The notes under the pieces: generated by a model
Told to the model about the DNA's origin: nothing
The model's database searches: none
Seen by the model: the letters and a program-made list of their open reading frames with translations, nothing else
NCBI GenBank assembly: GCA_900466475.1
Contig: UBMI01000021.1
Span: 62,001-126,000, forward strand
DNA from: Hyphomicrobiales bacterium
GTDB taxonomy: Bacteria > Pseudomonadota > Alphaproteobacteria > Rhizobiales > Rhizobiaceae
DNA length: 64,000 nucleotides
Direction of reading: 5' to 3'
In this document: one piece after another, positions 40,582 to 49,355 of the stretch
How positions within the stretch are numbered: position 1 is the stretch's first letter
How the letters are laid out: each line of letters begins with the position of its first letter
Made by a program: the position numbers and the translations under genes

Positions 40582-43581
40582 ATGAAAAAAGGCGATCATC
40601 TCTTCCTTATCGACGGTTCGGGTTTCATCTTCCGGGCCTTTCATGCACTGCCTCCTCTGACGCGCAAATCCGACGGCCTGCCGGTCGGCGCTGTCTCCGG
40701 TTTTTGCAACATGCTCTGGAAGCTGCTGAGGGATGCACGCGGTACCGATGTGGCTGCCACGCCCACCCACCTCGCCGTCATTTTCGACTACTCGTCGAAG
40801 ACCTTCCGCAAGGATCTCTATGACGCCTATAAGGCGAACCGTTCGGCGCCGCCCGAAGAGCTGGTGCCTCAGTTCGGCCTGATCCGCGAGGCGACACGCG
40901 CCTTCAATCTGCCCTGCATCGAGACGGAAGGTTTCGAGGCCGACGATATTATCGCGACCTATGCCCGCCAGGCTGAAGCGGTCGGCGCCGACGTGACGAT
41001 CGTCTCCTCCGACAAGGACCTGATGCAGCTCGTCACCCCGAATGTCCACATGTACGACAGCATGAAGGACAAGCAGATCAGCATCCCCGATGTGATCGAG
41101 AAATGGGGTGTGCCGCCGGAAAAGATGATCGACCTGCAGGCGATGACCGGCGATTCCGTCGACAATGTTCCCGGCATCCCCGGCATCGGCCCGAAGACGG
41201 CAGCCCAGCTTCTCGCCGAATATGGCGATCTCGATACGCTTCTCGAGCGTGCCCATGAGATCAAGCAGGAAAAGCGCCGCCTGACCATTCTCGAAAACAT
41301 CGACAAGGCGAAGCTGTCCCGCGAACTCGTGCGCCTGCGCACTGACGTACCGTTGGAGCTCGATCTCGACGCGCTCGTCCTGGAACCGCAGAACGGCCCC
41401 AAGCTGATCGGTTTCCTGAAAACCATGGAATTCACCACGCTGACGCGCCGTGTTGCGGAGTTCTGCAATTGCGACGCCAGCGAGATCGAACCGGCCTTCG
41501 TAAAGGTCGAATGGGGCGCGGATGCGCATGGGCCGGACCTCGATTCAGCCGAGCCGGAACCTGTCGCGGGCGCGGTACCCAAAGTGAATGGCGAAGCCGT
41601 GGCTGTTCCACCGCGCGCAAAGGCGAAGACTGCGGTCGAAGGCACGTTTGCGCCTGCCGATCTTGCCAAGGCGCGCGCCGAGGCGTTCGCGACCCTTCCG
41701 TTCGATCATTCTTCCTATGTGACGATCCGCGACCTTGCGACTCTCGACCAATGGATCGCCGCTGCGCGCGATACCGGCCTCGTTGCCTTCGATACGGAAA
41801 CGACTTCGCTCGACGCCATGCAGGCCGAACTCGTTGGCTTCTCCCTGGCGATCGCAGATAACACCGCCGATCCGACAGGCATACGCATTCGCGCCGCCTA
41901 TGTGCCGATCGGTCACAAGACGGGCGTTGGCGACCTTCTCGGTGGCGGTCTCGCCGACAACCAGATCCCGATGCGCGATGCGCTGTCGCGGCTGAAGGCG
42001 CTGCTGGAGGATGAATCGATCCTCAAGGTCGCTCAGAATCTGAAATACGACTACCTGCTGATGAAACGTTATGGCGTCGAGACCAAGAGTTTCGACGACA
42101 CGATGCTGATATCCTACGTGCTCGACGCCGGCACCGGCGCGCACGGCATGGACCCGCTGTCTGAAAAATTCCTCGGTCACACACCGATCGCCTACAAGGA
42201 CGTCGCTGGCTCCGGCAAGTCGAACGTCACCTTCGACCTCGTCGATATCGAGCGCGCGACACACTATGCAGCCGAAGATGCCGAAGTGACATTGCGCCTG
42301 TGGATGGTGCTGAAGCCGCGCCTTGCCGCCACCCAGCTGACACGCGTCTATGAGCGCCTGGAACGTCCGCTCGTGCCCGTCCTTGCGCGCATGGAAGAAC
42401 GAGGGATCACCGTCGACCGCCAGATCCTGTCGCGCCTCTCGGGTGAACTGGCTCAGGGTGCAGCCAGGTACGAGGATGAAATCTATCAGCTCGCCGGCGA
42501 GAGGTTCAACATCGGCTCTCCCAAGCAGCTCGGCGACATCCTGTTCGGCAAGATGGGTCTTGCCGGCGGCACCAAGACAAAGACCGGCCAGTGGTCGACC
42601 TCGGCAAGCGTGCTGGAAGACCTGGCGGCAGCGGGCTTCGATCTGCCACGCAAGATCGTCGACTGGCGCCAGCTCACCAAGCTGAAATCGACCTACACGG
42701 ACGCGCTTCCGGGTTACATCCATCCGGACACGAAGCGGGTGCACACCTCCTATTCGCTGGCGTCGACGACGACAGGCCGCCTTTCCTCTTCGGAGCCGAA
42801 CCTTCAGAACATTCCGGTGCGCACCGCCGAAGGTCGCAAGATTCGCACCGCCTTCATTTCGTCGCCCGGCCACAAGCTGATCTCGGCCGATTACAGCCAG
42901 ATCGAGCTGCGCGTGCTGGCCCATGTCGCCGAAATTCCCCAGCTCGTGCGCGCTTTCGAGGACGGCATCGACATCCACGCTATGACCGCGTCCGAAATGT
43001 TCGGCGTGCCCGTCGAGGGCATGCCGAGCGAGGTTCGTCGCCGCGCCAAGGCCATCAACTTCGGCATCATCTACGGCATCTCCGCCTTCGGCCTCGCCAA
43101 CCAGCTTTCTATCGAGCGATCGGAAGCCGGCGACTACATCAAGAAATATTTCGAGCGCTTTCCCGGCATCCGCGATTACATGGAAAGCCGCAAGCAGATG
43201 GCCCGCGACAAGGGATACGTCGAGACGATCTTCGGCCGCCGAATCAACTATCCGGAGATTCGCTCGTCCAATCCTTCGGTCCGCGCCTTCAACGAACGGG
43301 CCGCCATCAACGCGCCGATCCAGGGCTCGGCCGCCGATGTCATTCGCCGCGCCATGATCAAGATCGAGCCGGCGCTCGCCGAGGCCGGCCTTGCCGATAG
43401 GGTGCGCATGCTCTTGCAGGTGCACGATGAATTGATCTTCGAGGTTGAAGACGAAGAGGTCGAAAAGGCGACGCCGATCATCGTTTCGGTCATGGAAAAC
43501 GCCACCTCGCCGGCGCTGGAAATGCGCGTACCGCTTCGGGTCGACGCTCGCTCCGCGACCAATTGGGACGAAGCGCACTAA
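40582..43581 (+). CDS. polA: DNA polymerase I
   Basis: PolA fills gaps and removes RNA primers. The ~999 residues contain the 5'-3' exonuclease domain (residues 1 to ~290, with GIPGIGPKTAAQLLAEYG), a 3'-5' exonuclease domain with an intact DTET motif at about 403, and the family A polymerase with motif A DYSQIELRVLAH (~769) and motif C VHDELIFEVED (~948). The start at 40582 (MKKGDHLFLIDGSGF) is chosen over a TTG at 40552. The stop overlaps the edge of a RIME repeat. Confidence 0.97.
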   Translation: MKKGDHLFLIDGSGFIFRAFHALPPLTRKSDGLPVGAVSGFCNMLWKLLRDARGTDVAATPTHLAVIFDYSSKTFRKDLYDAYKANRSAPPEELVPQFGLIREATRAFNLPCIETEGFEADDIIATYARQAEAVGADVTIVSSDKDLMQLVTPNVHMYDSMKDKQISIPDVIEKWGVPPEKMIDLQAMTGDSVDNVPGIPGIGPKTAAQLLAEYGDLDTLLERAHEIKQEKRRLTILENIDKAKLSRELVRLRTDVPLELDLDALVLEPQNGPKLIGFLKTMEFTTLTRRVAEFCNCDASEIEPAFVKVEWGADAHGPDLDSAEPEPVAGAVPKVNGEAVAVPPRAKAKTAVEGTFAPADLAKARAEAFATLPFDHSSYVTIRDLATLDQWIAAARDTGLVAFDTETTSLDAMQAELVGFSLAIADNTADPTGIRIRAAYVPIGHKTGVGDLLGGGLADNQIPMRDALSRLKALLEDESILKVAQNLKYDYLLMKRYGVETKSFDDTMLISYVLDAGTGAHGMDPLSEKFLGHTPIAYKDVAGSGKSNVTFDLVDIERATHYAAEDAEVTLRLWMVLKPRLAATQLTRVYERLERPLVPVLARMEERGITVDRQILSRLSGELAQGAARYEDEIYQLAGERFNIGSPKQLGDILFGKMGLAGGTKTKTGQWSTSASVLEDLAAAGFDLPRKIVDWRQLTKLKSTYTDALPGYIHPDTKRVHTSYSLASTTTGRLSSSEPNLQNIPVRTAEGRKIRTAFISSPGHKLISADYSQIELRVLAHVAEIPQLVRAFEDGIDIHAMTASEMFGVPVEGMPSEVRRRAKAINFGIIYGISAFGLANQLSIERSEAGDYIKKYFERFPGIRDYMESRKQMARDKGYVETIFGRRINYPEIRSSNPSVRAFNERAAINAPIQGSAADVIRRAMIKIEPALAEAGLADRVRMLLQVHDELIFEVEDEEVEKATPIIVSVMENATSPALEMRVPLRVDARSATNWDEAH

Positions 43582-43683
43582 GGCATGCCGCGCAAAAATG
43601 CGCGGCGGTTTTGCGATAACGACATGCGAAAACAAAGGCTTGAAGCGCGGCAGGCGAATCTGGAAGATCGCGGCGTGCTTTAG
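43579..43683. repeat. RIME-type intergenic repeat, full copy
   Basis: The element starts TAAGGCATGCCGCGCAAAAA and contains GGTTTTGCGATAACGACATGC and a GATCGCGGCGTGCTTTAG-type end. It is colinear with the copies at 20891 and 21973. Its first bases are the polA stop codon. The remaining sequence to 43841 has a short GTCCCG/CGGGAC inverted repeat at 43763 but no gene. Confidence 0.75.
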
Positions 43684-43856
43684 GACGCTTGTCTCATTCG
43701 GCCAAAGATTTTTCCTTTCTCATCAAGCCTATGAAATTGATGATGTTTCATCTTTTTAGCCGTCCCGCAACGGGACTGCTGGAAGGAACTTATTAACCTT
43801 CATTTTCTATCCGGAAGGATGTCAGAAATTACCAGACGTGAGTGAGTAGCTGTCGC

Positions 43857-46232
43857 ATGCGTTTTCCCAGAACCAATTTGACGGACGCCGAAGAGTTTTC
43901 TTCGGGACTTGAAGCTGACCATCACGTGGAAGAAGCCACTGTGGCATATGAAGGCGAAAAGCCGATTCCGCCGCTCTGGCAGAGCAATTTCTCGCTCGCC
44001 CCGAACGTCCGCTTCACCCGCACCCCGGAAACGCTGATCAGCAAGCGCCACGCGCCGGAGAAGCCTGTCCGCGAGGAAATTGTTGTGCCTGCCCCGCAGG
44101 CCGTAGCAGTGCCGCAGCCCTTGGCGGCACCGCAGATGCGCGCGCCGATCGCGGTGAACGTACCCTTCGATATTTACCTGCCCGAAATGGCTGAACCAGT
44201 CGCGCCGCAGCCGGAACCTCAGCTGCAGCCCGTTGCAGCAATTGCCGTCGAAACGACGCTACGCGCGGCGACAGAACTTTCCTCCATTTCGGATTTCGCC
44301 TTCTGGGAGGTCATGGCCTTCGAGGAGACCGATGCCGGTCCGTCGCGTACTCCGGTCATCGCGTTGCAGCAGGTCGAACCAGAATCGATCACGTCGCGCT
44401 TCCGCATCATGGAATGGCGCCCAGGCCGACATAATCCGGCGCCGGTGGCGCCGCGCGCAACGCTGCCCGTAACGTCAGCGCCGGCCCGCCCCGCACGTCC
44501 TCCGGCAGTACGCGTTGCTCCGGCTCCGGTCGCTTCAGCTCCCGTCGCCCAAGGTCCGATGGTTCAGACCCCGGAAATACAGACGCCTGTGGTCCAGTCG
44601 AACCAGGCACCGGCAGAAGCACCGCCCGCATCGCGTGTCGAGATCACCGCACCTGCACTGTCCCCGGTTCGCTCTGCCCGCATGATCATCGAGAAGGTTG
44701 ATGCATCGGGCTACGAATTCCCGCCGCGTGCCCTGTTGCAGGAGCCGCCGGAGCGGCTCGGCGAGATCATGTCGCAGGAAACTCTGGAGCAGAATGCCGG
44801 CCTCCTGGAGAGCGTGCTGGAGGATTTCGGCATCAAGGGCGAGATCATCCATGTCCGCCCCGGTCCGGTCGTCACCCTCTATGAATTCGAGCCGGCGCCC
44901 GGCGTAAAGTCATCCCGCGTCATCGGCCTTGCCGATGATATCGCCCGCTCGATGTCGGCGCTGTCTGCCCGTGTTGCTGTCGTTCCCGGCCGCAACGTCA
45001 TCGGCATCGAACTGCCGAATGCGACGCGCGAAACCGTCTATTTCCGCGAGATGATCGAGAGCGACGATTTCGACAAGAGCGGCTACAAGCTGGCGCTCGG
45101 CCTCGGCAAGACGATCGGCGGCGAGCCTGTCATCGCCGAACTCGCGAAGATGCCGCATCTGCTCGTCGCCGGCACCACCGGCTCGGGCAAGTCGGTCGCT
45201 ATCAACACGATGATCCTGTCGCTGCTCTACCGCATGACGCCGGAACAGTGCCGCCTCATCATGGTCGATCCCAAGATGCTGGAACTCTCCGTCTATGACG
45301 GCATTCCGCATCTGCTGACGCCCGTCGTCACCGATCCGAAGAAGGCCGTCATGGCATTGAAATGGGCGGTGCGCGAGATGGAGGAGCGCTATCGCAAGAT
45401 GTCGCGTCTCGGTGTACGAAATATCGACGGTTATAATGGCCGCGTCTCCCTGGCCCGTGAGAAGGGCGAGACCATCCATATCATGGTCCAGGTCGGCTTC
45501 GACCGGCAGACCGGTGCGCCGATCGAGGAACAGCAGGAGCTGGACCTTGCACCGATGCCCTACATCGTCGTCATCGTCGACGAAATGGCCGACCTGATGA
45601 TGGTTGCCGGCAAGGAGATCGAAGGCGCGATCCAGCGACTAGCGCAGATGGCGCGTGCTGCCGGCATCCATCTCATCATGGCGACACAGCGTCCTTCGGT
45701 TGATGTCATCACCGGCACGATCAAGGCGAACTTCCCGACCCGCATCTCCTTCCAGGTGACCTCGAAGATCGACAGCCGCACGATCCTCGGCGAACAGGGT
45801 GCCGAACAGCTGCTCGGCCAGGGTGACATGCTGCATATGCAGGGTGGCGGCCGCATCTCCCGTGTCCATGGTCCCTTCGTTTCCGATGCCGAAGTCGAGA
45901 AGGTCGTGGCACACCTTAAGACGCAGGGTCGGCCGGAATATCTCGATACGGTCACGGCCGGCGAGGATGAAGAAGCCGAGGACGAAGAGGACGGCGCCGT
46001 CTTCGACAAGAGCGCCATGGGTGCCGAGGATGGCGACGAGCTTTACCAGCAGGCCGTCAAGGTCGTCCTGCGCGACAAGAAGTGCTCGACCTCCTATATC
46101 CAGCGCCGCCTCGGCATCGGCTACAACAGAGCAGCTTCGCTCGTCGAGCGCATGGAGAAGGAAGGGCTGGTCGGCCCGGCAAACCATGTCGGTAAACGGG
46201 AGATCGTCTCGGGCCGCGGCGACAACGAATAA
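43857..46232 (+). CDS. ftsK: DNA translocase of the FtsK/SpoIIIE family, soluble form
   Basis: FtsK pumps DNA and activates XerCD at dif during chromosome segregation. The ~791-residue product has an alanine/proline-rich N-terminus without the usual four membrane helices, the motor with Walker A GTTGSGKSVAIN at about residue 439 and VIVDEMADLMM, and a C-terminal gamma winged-helix domain (DKKCSTSYIQRRLGIGYNRAASLVERM) that reads KOPS sites. Rhizobia carry a second, membrane-anchored FtsK, so this may be the auxiliary one. The start could be 43842 (GTG) instead. Confidence 0.9.
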   Translation: MRFPRTNLTDAEEFSSGLEADHHVEEATVAYEGEKPIPPLWQSNFSLAPNVRFTRTPETLISKRHAPEKPVREEIVVPAPQAVAVPQPLAAPQMRAPIAVNVPFDIYLPEMAEPVAPQPEPQLQPVAAIAVETTLRAATELSSISDFAFWEVMAFEETDAGPSRTPVIALQQVEPESITSRFRIMEWRPGRHNPAPVAPRATLPVTSAPARPARPPAVRVAPAPVASAPVAQGPMVQTPEIQTPVVQSNQAPAEAPPASRVEITAPALSPVRSARMIIEKVDASGYEFPPRALLQEPPERLGEIMSQETLEQNAGLLESVLEDFGIKGEIIHVRPGPVVTLYEFEPAPGVKSSRVIGLADDIARSMSALSARVAVVPGRNVIGIELPNATRETVYFREMIESDDFDKSGYKLALGLGKTIGGEPVIAELAKMPHLLVAGTTGSGKSVAINTMILSLLYRMTPEQCRLIMVDPKMLELSVYDGIPHLLTPVVTDPKKAVMALKWAVREMEERYRKMSRLGVRNIDGYNGRVSLAREKGETIHIMVQVGFDRQTGAPIEEQQELDLAPMPYIVVIVDEMADLMMVAGKEIEGAIQRLAQMARAAGIHLIMATQRPSVDVITGTIKANFPTRISFQVTSKIDSRTILGEQGAEQLLGQGDMLHMQGGGRISRVHGPFVSDAEVEKVVAHLKTQGRPEYLDTVTAGEDEEAEDEEDGAVFDKSAMGAEDGDELYQQAVKVVLRDKKCSTSYIQRRLGIGYNRAASLVERMEKEGLVGPANHVGKREIVSGRGDNE

Positions 46233-46247
46233 TCGGAGCGCGGCTGG

Positions 46248-46754
46248 CTATCCTTCTTCGGAGGCCAGCCGCAGCGTCTCGAGCACGAAGTTACGCTTGC
46301 CGCCGGTATAATAATCCCAGTCGTCATTGGCCTCGCCCATGAGTTTCATCTTAAGGGCGGCATAGGCGTTCGCGCGCTCCGCGTGCGAGCGTAGATAGTC
46401 CCGAAACGCGAGCCGGTCTCGCAAAACGACATTGTTCGCCGAGCAGAGATATAGTCGTGCGCCGTAGGAGCCCTTGCCGCTGGTGAAGGTCCAGGTCTGC
46501 TGCTGGTATTTGTCGCCATGGAAGGTGAAGGCGCCAAGCGATTCTACGCGCTCGATTGCTTCGGGAAGCACATCCGCATTAGCGAAGGCAGCGTGCAGGT
46601 CGATCTTCGGCTTTGCCGCCAATCCGGGCACCGATGTGCTGCCGACGTGATGAAAGACGGGGGCGAGATCGGCAAGAAGCGGCTCCAGTTCGCCGACGAT
46701 CCGGCGGAAGAGAGACGGCCATTCCGGGTCATAGTGGACGACACGAATGGCCAT
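46248..46754 (-). CDS. GrpB family protein
   Basis: The 168-residue protein has the GrpB fold of the nucleotidyltransferase superfamily: VHYDPEWPSLFRRIVGELEPLL and the GSTSVPGLAAKPKIDLHAAF motif with the G-S and D-type metal site. GrpB proteins have no proven reaction; some are fused to dephospho-CoA kinase. It begins 18 bases after phnN on the same strand, so it may be the last cistron of the phosphonate operon. Whether it takes part in that pathway is unknown. Confidence 0.85.
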   Translation of the reverse strand: MAIRVVHYDPEWPSLFRRIVGELEPLLADLAPVFHHVGSTSVPGLAAKPKIDLHAAFANADVLPEAIERVESLGAFTFHGDKYQQQTWTFTSGKGSYGARLYLCSANNVVLRDRLAFRDYLRSHAERANAYAALKMKLMGEANDDWDYYTGGKRNFVLETLRLASEEG

Positions 46755-46772
46755 TCTCGTTTCCTGCCTCGT

Positions 46773-47372
46773 TTAGACGATTTCCTTCAGGAAGCCATCC
46801 AGGATGTCGACCATCTTGCGCTCGGCCTCTTCCAGCGAGCCGCTATTGTCGAGCTCCACGACATCGTAATCGCCGCGCACCGTCAGCGGGCCGCGTGCGA
46901 GGCGGGCCATGATGTCCTCGTGCGTCTCGCGGCCGCGCGCCTCCAGGCGGCCGGCCAGCACTTCCGGGCGGGCCGTCACATTGATGACCTTCAGCCGCGG
47001 GAAAGCAGCCTGGAAACGGTGCAGGGCCGAGCGCGAGCCATTGGCCACGACGAGGTGACCCCTGGAAAGTGCAACGGAAACCTCCGCCGGAATTGCATAT
47101 TTCAAGCCGTGCGCCTCCCACCAGACGGCAAAGGCGCCGGACTGTTCCATCGATGCGAAACCGGCATCCGAAACGGCGAGATGATCTTCCCCACCGGCAT
47201 CGCCATCGCGAGTGATGACACGGCGGGCAAAATGCACGTCTTCGCGGCGATCGAAATGCTGGGCCGCAAGGTTCATCAGCGTGTCCTTGCCAGCCCCGCT
47301 CGGGCCGACGACGACGACCATGATGCCGCGTTCTGCACCAGCGCCCGGATGGGGTTCGTGTGACATCATCAT
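46773..47372 (-). CDS. phnN: Ribose 1,5-bisphosphokinase PhnN
   Basis: PhnN phosphorylates ribose 1,5-bisphosphate with ATP to make PRPP, the last step of the C-P lyase pathway. The 199-residue P-loop kinase has VVVVGPSGAGKDTLMNLAAQ near the start and a lid with RRVITRDGDAGGEDHLAV. Its ATG overlaps the phnM stop by four bases (ATGA), which shows translational coupling. Confidence 0.93.
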   Translation of the reverse strand: MMMSHEPHPGAGAERGIMVVVVGPSGAGKDTLMNLAAQHFDRREDVHFARRVITRDGDAGGEDHLAVSDAGFASMEQSGAFAVWWEAHGLKYAIPAEVSVALSRGHLVVANGSRSALHRFQAAFPRLKVINVTARPEVLAGRLEARGRETHEDIMARLARGPLTVRGDYDVVELDNSGSLEEAERKMVDILDGFLKEIV

Positions 47373-48508
47373 GCGACACGGCGTCCTTCACGCCAGACGG
47401 ATCGCGTCACCGGCACGCCATGTGAACGGTGGACGCGGACGAGATCGGCACGCAGGCCGGTTGCGATGCGGCCGCGATCGTTGAGGCTGACGGTGCGTGC
47501 TGGCGTTGCCGTCACCATTGCAATTGCCTTCGACAAGGTAATGCCCTCGACCTCGTCGGCAAGAATGAAGGGCGCATGCAGCAGGCTGAGCGGCACATAG
47601 TCGGACGAAAGCACGTCGAGAACGCCGAGCTGCGCTAGATCACGCGCGGCAATATTGCCGGAATGCGACTTGCCGCGCACGATGTTCGGCGCGCCCATCA
47701 GAACGCTCATGCCGTTCTCGTGCGACAGCCGGGCTGCGTCGATGCTGGTCGGGAATTCGGCCAGGCGAACGCCGTTTTCGATCGCCTCATCGACATGGGC
47801 AGATGTGGCATCGTCATGGCTTGCGACGGTGATGCCGCGTTCGGCGCAGACCTTCGAGATCGCGTCGCGATTTGGCGTCGAATTGCGATCGGACTCGGCG
47901 ATGCGTCTGGCGCAGAAGCGGGCAAACTCCTCATCGGAAAGACCGCGCTTCTTCTGATAGTAGAAGATGTACTGGTCCATTGTCTGGAACTGGCGCTGGC
48001 CCGGCGCATGGTCCATCAGCGAGACGAGACCGACATAAGGATCGTTTTCGAAATCGGCGAAGTGCTGCAGCACGTTGTCGGCCGAAACCTCGCAACGCAG
48101 ATGGAGGAGATGTTCGGCACGCAGGCGCCCTTCCTTTTCGGCGGACTGGATGGCATCGGCCATCTCGCGCATCTCGCCGTGCTCGAAGCCGCCGTCTTCG
48201 TCAGCACCCATGCGCAGGCAGTCGAAGACCGTGGTGATACCCGAGGTGACGATCTGCGCGTCATGGGCCTGGATCGCCGCCGTCTTGTTCCAGCGTATGC
48301 CCGGACGCGGCGAATAGTGGCCTTCCAGATGGTCCGTGTGCAGCTCGACGAGGCCCGGAATGATGTAGTCGCCCTCAAAGTCTTCGCCGGCTACCGAAAT
48401 GCCTTTTGAAATATCGGCGATCTTGCCGTCGCGTATCAGGATAGAGCCCGAAAGGATATCGTCCTCGAGAACGATACGGGCATTTGAAAGAACGGTTTCT
48501 TTGCTCAT
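47369..48508 (-). CDS. phnM: RPnTP diphosphatase PhnM
   Basis: PhnM hydrolyses alpha-D-ribose 1-methylphosphonate 5-triphosphate to the 5-phosphate and pyrophosphate after PhnI action. The 379-residue amidohydrolase-fold enzyme has the metal motif GLVELHTDHLEGHYSPRPG and later VASHDDATSAHVDEA and SDYVPLSLLHAPFIL. I start it at 48508 (MSKETVLSNARIVLEDD), after CAGGAAATC. It lies 13 bases downstream of the DUF1045 gene. Confidence 0.94.
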   Translation of the reverse strand: MSKETVLSNARIVLEDDILSGSILIRDGKIADISKGISVAGEDFEGDYIIPGLVELHTDHLEGHYSPRPGIRWNKTAAIQAHDAQIVTSGITTVFDCLRMGADEDGGFEHGEMREMADAIQSAEKEGRLRAEHLLHLRCEVSADNVLQHFADFENDPYVGLVSLMDHAPGQRQFQTMDQYIFYYQKKRGLSDEEFARFCARRIAESDRNSTPNRDAISKVCAERGITVASHDDATSAHVDEAIENGVRLAEFPTSIDAARLSHENGMSVLMGAPNIVRGKSHSGNIAARDLAQLGVLDVLSSDYVPLSLLHAPFILADEVEGITLSKAIAMVTATPARTVSLNDRGRIATGLRADLVRVHRSHGVPVTRSVWREGRRVA

Positions 48509-48521
48509 GTCAGGAAATCTT

Positions 48522-49217
48522 TCAGCTTTTGGCGCCAGCAAGAGGCAGCCATGTGTGGACTTTGAAAGGCGCGCCGCGCGCCTCCTCGCTAAAGACGGCA
48601 AGGCCGGAAATGTGAAGCGGCCTGCCGGTGAAAGCTGCAAAACGCTCCGTCAGGATCGCCTTCATCACTTCCGCGCGCTCTTCCGGCACCTGACCGGTCA
48701 GCGTCATATGGAAGCCGAAGTCATCCATGACATATGGATAGCCCCAGCGCATGAGATTATTGCGCTGGCTCTCGGAGAGCCTTTCCGGTTTGCGCCTGAT
48801 AATATCGGCCTCGGAGAGTGCCGCCCGGAATGGCTCGAAAGACTTTACCACCTTTGCGGCGAAATCCTGAAGCGGCTGGTGCAGCGAACCCGGCACAAGC
48901 GCGAAGAAGCGACCGAGCTGTCCGAGCACCAGCTCCGGGATCTCAAAGGCCGGCGTCTTGGCGGCAAAATCTTCGACAACCGCCATCAGGTCCTTTTCGG
49001 TCACGGAGGAGGCAAGCTCGAAGGGCGCCTTGATCGTCGCGTGGAAGCCGTAGCGGCGCGGATCGGCGGTCAGTTCGAATTGTTCGTTTGACGGCAATGT
49101 CTTGTATTCGGGTGCAGGATAGGTCTCGCCGGTAAAGGCATTGCGGCCGAGCCAGACAGAGGCCGCATCCGTCAGGGAATGATCCTTAGACGGCGAAAAA
49201 TAGAGAGCGTAGCGCAA
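48522..49217 (-). CDS. DUF1045 family phosphonate-cluster protein, 2H phosphoesterase-like
   Basis: This 231-residue protein is a known companion of C-P lyase genes in alphaproteobacteria. It carries two HxT motifs, H59-A-T61 (RRYGFHATIKAPFEL) and H170-M-T172 (DDFGFHMTLTGQV), the signature of the 2H phosphoesterase fold, whose members open cyclic phosphates. The start is TTG at 49217, eight bases after AGGA; the conserved start is RYALYFSP. It may open the cyclic ribose phosphate that PhnP handles in E. coli, but that is inference. Confidence 0.88.
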   Translation of the reverse strand: MRYALYFSPSKDHSLTDAASVWLGRNAFTGETYPAPEYKTLPSNEQFELTADPRRYGFHATIKAPFELASSVTEKDLMAVVEDFAAKTPAFEIPELVLGQLGRFFALVPGSLHQPLQDFAAKVVKSFEPFRAALSEADIIRRKPERLSESQRNNLMRWGYPYVMDDFGFHMTLTGQVPEERAEVMKAILTERFAAFTGRPLHISGLAVFSEEARGAPFKVHTWLPLAGAKS

Positions 49218-49307
49218 GGCTTTTATCCTGGAGATCGTCCGAATGGGGAGCGCAATGTGCATTGATTTGGCGGTGAACCGCAAGCACGCTCCGGCTAAAA
49301 GATTTCC

Positions 49308-49314
49308 ATGACAG
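49308..49314 (-). promoter_or_regulatory. Possible Pho half-site upstream of the DUF1045 gene
   Basis: CTGTCAT on the minus strand matches the Pho-box heptamer exactly, but the heptamer 11 bases upstream (TCATCAT) matches at only 4 of 7 positions. It would give phnM-phnN a separate PhoB promoter. The case is weak. Confidence 0.25.
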
Positions 49315-49346
49315 AATGATGATGACGGCGGGCCGTCATCATCATT
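49315..49346. repeat. Perfect 14-bp inverted repeat after phnE2
   Basis: AATGATGATGACGG and CCGTCATCATCATT pair perfectly around a CGGG loop, 9 bases after the phnE2 stop. No T-run follows. It separates the transport genes from DUF1045-phnM-phnN and may stabilise the upstream mRNA or reduce read-through. Confidence 0.6.
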
Positions 49347-49355
49347 TGATCGGGC

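Noticed and set aside
41545..43635. Long open frame antisense to polA (696 codons)
   Set aside because: It is antisense to a well-supported gene. Long antisense frames are common in high-GC DNA and this one has no recognisable domain.
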